Assembly: GCA_941918925.1 (NCBI GenBank)
Contig: OW799237.1
Span: 16,721,201-16,785,200 of the forward strand
DNA: 64,000 nucleotides
Direction of reading: 5' to 3'
Origin: Phyto melanocephala
Taxonomy: Eukaryota; Arthropoda; Insecta; Diptera; Rhinophoridae
Every line of letters begins with the position of its first letter. Position 1 is the stretch's first letter. Both the position numbers and the translations under genes were made by a program. The notes under the pieces were generated by a model. That model saw only the letters and a program-made list of their open reading frames with translations. It did not search any database and was not told the origin of the DNA. Below are positions 58,161 to 64,000 of the stretch, in pieces.

Positions 58161-58497
58161 GCTTAATCCGAAAAGTTCGATAAACAAAAAATTCAGAAAA
58201 CCTTCCTATATAAAACAAAATTTATCTTATTTTTTTTTAAGAAAACAAGGCAAATTAGTTTGCTTAACGCTTAAATTATAATAGAAATTAATATATTACA
58301 AATAAAAAAAAAATTCTTTCAAAAAGTAACATAAAAAAACTTTTAAAATATTGAAAATTTTATTGTAAAATCAAGAAGAAAACATAAGAATTAAGAAACT
58401 TCATAACATTTTTCTATAAATTAATTTTAATAATTTTACAATAAATAAAATTTATCAACTATTTTTAAATACGATTTTTAAAAATTTCTATAAAAAA
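58161..58497. other. Spacer, nothing recognised
   Basis: A/T-rich, no features. Confidence 0.35.
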
Positions 58498-58540
58498 TTG
58501 CTATATTCGGTCGTGCCGAATCTGAAATATTCTTCAAAAC
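58498..58540 (-). mobile_element. HINE 3'-hairpin fragment
   Basis: TTGCTATATTCGGTCGTGCC, then GAATCTGAAATATTC, is a reversed, slightly mutated HINE 3' terminus. Nothing else of the element is recognisable. Confidence 0.6.
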
Positions 58541-59083
58541 TAAGTATTTAGAAATAATGGCCACGTCGTAGCATAGCCTAGATTTCAGATTTAATTTTTC
58601 GCTAGTTTGCTTTCTAATGAACGACGCTATTTTTTCATCAAACAATTGTTTGTAACCCCACCTCTTTTTATTTTTATGCTCTTTAATTAAGTTGTCCATG
58701 AAACAGCGACGAGTGCATATGCTTAGCGGCTATGTTGATATTTATTCATATACAGTGCGTAAAAAAATGATGATGAAATTAAAAAAATATTTTATTTTTA
58801 AAAAGTCAAATTTAAAACTGCAGAATTTTTTGATAATTTCCAATTTTAACAATTAAAAAAATAATAAAAGAAGTAGAGAGCATTTTTATTAGTTCTTTAC
58901 ACCCTAAAAAATTTATTGTATTGTACAAGCTTTTTTTTTTTTTGCTTTAACTAAAAAAATAGCAAAGTCAGTGTGAACTGCATTATTTTACATTTAAGAA
59001 AACCAAAACAATTTTTTGTGACTAAATTTTGATAAAAATCTCATAGCACTGTACTTAAAATCTTATGCTTATGCCATATCATC

Positions 59084-59545
59084 AGTAAACCTTTTCCCAG
59101 TGAAATGCATACAAAGCAGCTTAAACCCAACAACCAAATAAATAGCATTGAAAAATTATGGGACCATATCCCGAATAACCTAGTTAATTTATTTATAACA
59201 ACAGATTTTATTTTTCGGTTGCCCTTATAAACATTTAGTGTAAACCAACGGTTAGCCAAATGTTAAAGGGAATAGAAAAATAAAATAAATTAAAATTGAA
59301 AAATTGTTGGTTGGGCTTTTGAAACAGTTTTTTATAGTTTTTTGTTTTATTTTTGAATTCTCATTTTGTTAATGTGAATTTGAAAATATAACTTATAACA
59401 TTTTAAACTTTTTCAAGAATTTGTGTAAAAGGTTTACTGATGATAAGCACCAGTGAAATGCATATAAACCAGCTTAAAGCCAGCAACCACATAAATAACA
59501 TTGAAAAATTATGGGACCATATCCATAATAATCTAGTTAATTAAA
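59084..59545 (+). pseudogene. Two tandem Tc1-like transposase C-terminal fragments (tentative)
   Basis: A block around 59084-59200 recurs at 59428-59545 with about 10-15 percent difference (CAGTGAAATGCATACAAAGC against CAGTGAAATGCATATAAACC; GAAAAATTATGGGACCATAT in both). One frame reads PNNQINSIEKLWDHIPNNLV, which resembles the DLNPIENLWD segment before the end of Tc1-type transposases. A TACAGTGCGTAAAAAAATGA sequence at 58753 could be a terminal repeat of the same element. The assignment is uncertain. Confidence 0.4.
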
Positions 59546-59619
59546 TATAAAAAACATTTGTTCAATATATTCTTTAAAAAGAAAATTTATTACAAAGTTT
59601 CAATATTCGATTATTTTTT

Positions 59620-60443
59620 TATACCCTTCACCCAGTGAAAAAGGGTATATATGTATAGGTTTGTCATTCCGTGTGAAATTTCTACAATTTTCATTTCCAA
59701 CCCCATAAAGTATATATTTTCTGAAAGCTTATGAATAGGTGAAGTATTCATATATTAGAAATATTCGGGAGTAGATCCGTATTGAAAATTAGAAACATCG
59801 GTACATAAACAACTGAGATATGAGCAAAAACCCACGGCCACCTCGTTTTTTTTAACACAAAAACAACATACATACATAGAAACGTGGTATACTGGTTAGA
59901 GGAAACGTGGCATCAAACCCCAGCTGAGCACAAAAAAAAATTATTTAATTTTTAATTTTATATATTATTTATATATTTATTATTTCTTTAAATTTTTTTT
60001 TTTTTTTTTGTTTTTTTATATTTATTTTATTTTTTCTTATTTTTTTTAATATTTTATTATTTTTTTTTAATTTTTTTTTTAAATTTTTTTTAAATTTTTT
60101 TATATTTTTTTTTAAATTTTTTTTTATTTGTATTTTATATTTATTATTAATATTTTTATTATTTTTTTCCTTAATTTTTTTTATATCTTTTTTATTTTTT
60201 TTGTTTAATTTTTTTTTAAATTTATTTTTTTATTTTCTTAAAGCCTTTTTTTAATATATTTTTTTAACATACATATGTAAATTTATAATTTTACATTGGG
60301 ATGTTTTTATATAAGTATGTTTTTTATATGTATGTACGTATGTCATATAAGATGAATGGTGATACAAACTATTGTTATTGCATGACAACACGTTATGAAG
60401 GGTATATAAGATTCGGCACGGCCGAATATAGCACTCTTACTTG
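59620..60443 (+). mobile_element. HINE/DINE-1-like element lacking the (GTCY)n tract
   Basis: The head TATACCC...GGGTATATATG and the CCCCATAAAGTATATATTTT block are present. GAATAGGTGAAG then joins straight to ATATTAGAAATATTCGGG, so about 120 bp including the (GTCY)n tract and ACCCGGGT region are deleted. The CACGGCCACCTCG block, a tRNA-like box (59885-59929), an A/T tract (59930-60260) and the tail with TTCGGCACGGCCGAA and CTCTTACTTG follow. Confidence 0.88.
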
Positions 60444-61483
60444 TTTGTTTTTTTTTTTTTTCAAAGATTCTATAAAAATAAAAAATTGGTCTAACTTTTG
60501 TTTCTATTTGTAGCCTTAAGCAAAATTATTGACTTGTCTTACGCAAGTAAATAAATTAATATTTACATATTCTTTTTAGGTATAAAGAATTTAAATTAAA
60601 AAAAAATTAGATAGAAAAAATTAGAAAAATATCCAAAAAATATATTTCAAAAATATTATTTATATAATGTACAAAAATACATTAATATATTAAAATTTAA
60701 TTTAAAATGAAACTTTTGCGGAATTTAAACAATTTCAATATAAACAATTTTATCGATAATTTTTTGTAAAAGCAGACAATTTTATCGATAACTTCCTATA
60801 CTAAACAACTTTTGTTAATTATAGATTTGAAAAAAAAAATTAAAGAAAATAATTTTTATAAGGAAATTAACAAAAACTTTCTTTAAAAAGAAAATGTATC
60901 GCAAAAATGTGTTTAACAAATTTTTACTCTATTAAATTAAACATTTTCATTGATTTGAATTCCCAGCAAGTTGCTTAATTGCCGGTTATTTTTATGATTA
61001 AAACCCTAGTTGCGTCACTCTGAAATCGTTATGTTAAAACACAGCTGTAAATGTTGTTGGTGGTGTATTGTTGGTCAAAATATTAACGACTATAATACAC
61101 GTTTTTATTGGGAGTAAAATAGACGCCACAATAATTATTCACATTCAAATGTGGATATGTAATGTTTGCGGTTGTGTGTGCTAATGTTGTTGTGTTCGTT
61201 AAATTGTATTTCAAACTATAATTTTCCAGTTAAATAACAAAGTGAAAATTTGAAATGAATTTATAAATATTTTGTAAGCACGTGATTGTAAACACAATAA
61301 CAAAAAAGGAAAAAAAAACAAAAGAAAACAACAAGATATGTAAAAGATTTATAACAAAGGCAGCAACAATATGAAAGGTAACCATAATTTGGTTACATTG
61401 TAAATTGAATTTAAAGTATTTAAATGGTTTATTTTTGCACCTACAGCTTGGCAAAATCTTTATTAATGCCATTGTATCACAAG
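60444..61483. other. Spacer with paired TATCGATA motifs
   Basis: A/T-rich. Two TATCGATA motifs at 60751-60758 and 60783-60790 lie within a repeated CAATTTTATCGATAA context (listed separately). No gene recognised. Confidence 0.4.
60751..60790. promoter_or_regulatory. Paired TATCGATA (DRE-like) motifs
   Basis: Exact TATCGATA octamers at 60751-60758 and 60783-60790 are 32 bp apart. TATCGATA is the binding site of DREF in Drosophila, and clustered CGATA is bound by BEAF-32. The site lies about 700 bp before the tRNA-Glu gene at 61484. Function is inferred only. Confidence 0.3.
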
Positions 61484-61555
61484 TCCCGTATTGTCTAGTG
61501 GTTAGGATATCCGGCTCTCACCCGGAAGGCCCGGGTTCGATTCCCGGTACGGGAA
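61484..61555 (+). tRNA. tRNA-Glu (CTC)
   Basis: Identical to 36307-36378, with the CTC anticodon and all stems intact. A T5 run begins directly after the gene. The leader ends ACAAG. Confidence 0.96.
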
Positions 61556-62068
61556 ATTTTTATATATTTTTTATTTCCGTTTTTCAATTAAATGTTTTTT
61601 CTATTTATTCCTTTATAGTTTTTTAATTTAATCAAAAGTACTCTGACGTTTTTGTTTCTATATAAAAAGGTGCTCATGTGCAAAAAATGTGGTCTACATT
61701 CATTTATTGTGTACCTGCATGTCTGCACGCAAATTATGTGGTTGCCCTTTTATTTTCGGTATTTTTAGATGTGTGAGTGAAAAATGCATTTTAATTTCTA
61801 TAGTTTTGTGTATTATGTTTATTTATTTCATAACGGAAAAGTATGTCAAATGCTTTTAATCTGCCACGTTGATTTTATATGTTAGTGTTTTCTTTTAGAT
61901 TTCAATTAAGTTAAAAACAGTGTTGCTTTTTTGCTCTGTTTGCCATTTGGTTTATTTTCTCTGCCATGGAAATGAAAGTAAAATTATCACACATCGTTTT
62001 TAATATTTTCATGAATATTGTATGATAAAAAAATTATTTAAATACAAGTGAAAGAACCCTACAAGAAA
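61556..62068. other. Spacer, nothing recognised
   Basis: A/T-rich, no features. Confidence 0.4.
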
Positions 62069-62125
62069 ATCCCTTATAGGGAATTGAACTCCAGGTGAGA
62101 GCAGGATATCTAGGAAACTATGAGA
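62069..62125 (-). pseudogene. tRNA-Glu (CTC) pseudogene
   Basis: On the minus strand GATATCCTGCTCTCACCTGG preserves the Glu anticodon arm (CTC), and GTTCAATTCCCTATAAGGGA the T loop and 3' acceptor. The variable loop and the 5' strand of the T stem are deleted (about 8 nt), and the 5' acceptor strand (TCTCATA) no longer pairs. Only about 57 nt long. Confidence 0.75.
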
Positions 62126-62551
62126 TTCTTAAGAAAAGTTATAAATGAAACCTATTTAAAGGGTGGGTGATATATTCGGTTGTATATGGAACTTTTTTTA
62201 ATTAAAGAAATTAGACATTAAAAGCGCTAGACATTAACTCAAAACGCGGTAGAAAGCGCGAGAATTTCATTTTGCTTTGAATTTCGTAAACATTTTTTTG
62301 GTTTAAAAAACTATTATTATACCCACCACCAAAAAATAAATTAATTTTCTTCAATAATTCTGAAAAAATGTTGACGCGAATTGTCCACTTTTGTTGCCGC
62401 ACAAGTACAGAAAAAATATTGGAGAATTTTTAATAAAGGGTCCGCCGTCTAACTTTTTTTTTCAACTAGCGCTTATTTCGTGAATGATAACACTTAGCTC
62501 ATGTCTGATTTGACAGAAAATTAGTTTTATCCTTCCGCTGAACGAATATGG

Positions 62552-62956
62552 TTGTGCTTGAAACACGCTGGGGAATATTGTGACATTACTTTGGCCGATT
62601 TTGCAAAAAAAATCATCTTTTCAGATGAAGTTCATTTTGATCTTGGCGGGTATGTAAACAAGCAAAATTGTCGCATTTGGGGCACAGAAAACCCGCATGC
62701 ATACGTTGAAAAGCCGATACACCCAAAACGAGTCACTGTTTGGTGCGGATTTTGGTCCAGAGGCATAATTGGGCCATTTTTCTGCGAAAATAAGCAAGGA
62801 GTGGCCTTGGTCAATGGCGATCGTTATCGGGCCATGTTGAACGATTTTTTGTTCACAAAAATTGAAGAGGAGGATATTGGCAACATTTGGTTTCAACAGG
62901 CGTTACATGCCACACAGCCGAAGCTACACTTTTTTATAGCCATTTCGGTCACATGA
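62552..62956 (+). pseudogene. Tc1/mariner-superfamily transposase, central catalytic fragment
   Basis: The frame holds KKIIFSDEVHFDLGGYVNKQ at about residues 19-38, with the first catalytic Asp in FSDE. It continues with RIWGTENPHAYVEKPIHPKR, VTVWCGFWSRGIIGPFF and VNGDRYRAML, the usual order in this insect family. The second catalytic site should read WFQQDGATCHTA. Here it reads WFQQALHATQ because about 4 nt are missing, and the original frame resumes one base over as TCHTAEATL. So the second catalytic Asp is lost and the frame is broken. The inverted-repeat insertion at 62947-63084 follows immediately. Same family as 28775-29490. Confidence 0.85.
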
Positions 62957-63084
62957 TTGCATTCGATTAGGATAAATAAGTACAATATTGGCCTAGGTGA
63001 CCGTATCCACCAATTAATTGTGAAATCACTCGATTGGTATATTAAACACGGCAATAATTGGTATATTTTGGCAATCGTGTGACC
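62947..63084. mobile_element. Small inverted-repeat element inside transposase remnant
   Basis: GGTCACATGATTGC at 62947-62960 pairs with GCAATCGTGTGACC at 63071-63084, with one mismatch. Transposase homology stops at the left edge. The 138-bp unit may be a MITE or a rearranged piece of the host transposon. No target duplication was seen. Confidence 0.4.
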
Positions 63085-63274
63085 TACCTACCTAGATTCG
63101 GTATCGTAAAAAGAATTAATATTATTAAGAAGCTCTTTGCTGCACTAACTTATATTGACCTAGGAGCTGATGCCTTGTAACCATTCATAACGTAAGCATA
63201 TTTTCTTCACCTTTATGATTTATTTAACTTTACAATTATTAAAAAAAAACTCGATGGGATAAAAAAAATACATT

Positions 63275-63346
63275 TTCCCGTACCGGGAATCGAACCCGGG
63301 CCTTCCGGGTGAGAGCCGGATATCCTAACCACTAGACAATACGGGA
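63275..63346 (-). tRNA. tRNA-Glu (CTC)
   Basis: Identical to 36307-36378 when read on the minus strand. T8 lies a few bases past the 3' end. The leader ends GCAAG, like the copy at 61484. Confidence 0.96.
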
Positions 63347-63658
63347 CTTGCAAATTAAAAATTTTTATTCACAGCTTTCAAGCTTTTAAAAAAATATATT
63401 TTTAGATTTCAATAACAAAGGATGGATGATACATAGGAAAATGGAAATTTTTTTTTAATTTATTACACAGATGTTCGAAATGCCTGTCGTTCAGTCTGCA
63501 CTAAATTCATACACTGCTTATAAGGTTAGTGATGGCGAAGCAAGTTGTTGCTCGAAATTTTAAATATAATTAAAGAATTACTGTAATTAATAATAGTGTT
63601 ATCGAATGATACATAACGTATATGTAAACATACGTTTGAGTCTTATTTGAGTCTTATT
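63347..63658. other. Spacer, nothing recognised
   Basis: A/T-rich, no features. Confidence 0.35.
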
Positions 63659-63802
63659 TAGGGTGATCGATTATTCGACATTTTTAAGAAACCGGTTTTC
63701 AAAAAGTTTGAAAACTTAAAATTAAAAAAAAAACTGGTTGCTCTTTTGAAAATTTAGAAAAAACCGGTGAACCGGTAGAATACATATAATATAATCCTTC
63801 TC
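63659..63802. mobile_element. Partial copy of the CCGGTTTT hAT MITE
   Basis: TAGGGTGATCGATTATTCGA and what follows (AAGAAACCGGTTTT, CTGGTTGCTCTTTTGAAAAT, AACCGGTGAACCGGT) match the reversed right end of the MITE at 25809-26131. Similarity fades after about 63802 and the second terminus is not found in the window. Confidence 0.8.
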
Positions 63803-64000
63803 ATACTAGTTTGTTCTATGGTTTAAATTAATTTTAACTTGAGACACATTCAATGGCATTATTATAAAATGACGTTATTTAAAATAAAGATGTTAAAGAC
63901 AGATCCTTTTTACATAAAATTAAAAGTTAAGTTTGTGCTTCAATTACCTTTAACTTTTAAGGTTAGGTTTATAAATTTAAAAATGCCATTGTATCTTTAT

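Noticed and set aside
60301..60513. Open frame also recurring near 32148, 38676 and 40218
   Set aside because: All come from the HINE 3' tail (MNGDTN...RFGTAEYS in one frame). Peptide similarity reflects repeat identity, not a gene family.
62211..62402. Minus-strand open frame near the transposase fragment
   Set aside because: No transposase motif. It probably lies in flanking transposon sequence and includes a short HINE-like TATACCCACCACC piece.

Overview
The window looks like a stretch of a brachyceran fly nuclear genome, probably a calyptrate such as a blowfly or muscid. The reasons are its extreme A+T content, tRNA genes that match dipteran Asp and Glu tRNAs, many DINE-1/HINE-type Helitron-related elements with (GTCY)n microsatellites, and abundant hAT, Tc1/mariner and pogo/Tigger debris. 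I found no host protein-coding gene with believable exons. The only host genes I can support are tRNA genes.

tRNA cluster. From 1 to about 25.3 kb there are seven tRNA-Asp(GTC) genes or gene-like copies on both strands, four of them identical (22, 7709, 21223 and 24308), plus three decayed Asp copies (6656, 17422, 20794). From 36.3 to 63.3 kb there are three identical tRNA-Glu(CTC) genes (36307, 61484, 63275), one tRNA-Glu(TTC) gene (51384) and one decayed Glu copy (62069). Most intact copies have a T-run terminator just downstream. A duplicated non-tRNA block (5049-5172 and 15385-15549) suggests that segmental duplication helped to build the cluster.

Mobile elements. (1) HINE/DINE-1-like elements start with a TATACCC...GGGTATA hairpin and end with a hairpin in TTCGGCACGGCCGAA followed by a CTTACTTG-type terminus. 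They lie at about 9.7, 10.8, 12.8, 14.0, 32.3, 37.9, 40.4-43.8, 58.5 and 59.6 kb. Several carry a tRNA-like box beside a long A/T tract, and this block is inverted in some copies. (2) hAT insertions with 8-bp target duplications lie at 15550, 23012, 25809, 48487, 48997 and 54506. (3) Non-LTR elements are a decayed RNase H-type LINE (about 1-2.1 kb), an RTE-like 3' fragment (13.2-13.9 kb) and a young 5'-truncated RNase H-type LINE (15950-17075) sitting inside a hAT element. (4) DDE remnants include Tc1/mariner transposase pieces (28.8-29.5, 45.3, 59.1-59.5, 62.5-62.9 kb), a 915-bp Tigger-like element (39.2-40.1 kb) and a mariner-type element nested third-deep in HINEs (41.75-42.35 kb). (5) Several foldback MITEs are present.

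The most unusual signal is a set of hammerhead-ribozyme-like motifs at 34980-35027, 36783-36828 (in both arms of a perfect 145-bp palindrome) and 48158-48199. They share a CTGANGA core, stem II, GAA and a tiny self-complementary stem III. Stem I pairs in each copy but with different sequence, which is covariation. All carry one extra nucleotide between the core and stem II, so activity is unproven. The layout resembles that of Penelope-like retroelements.
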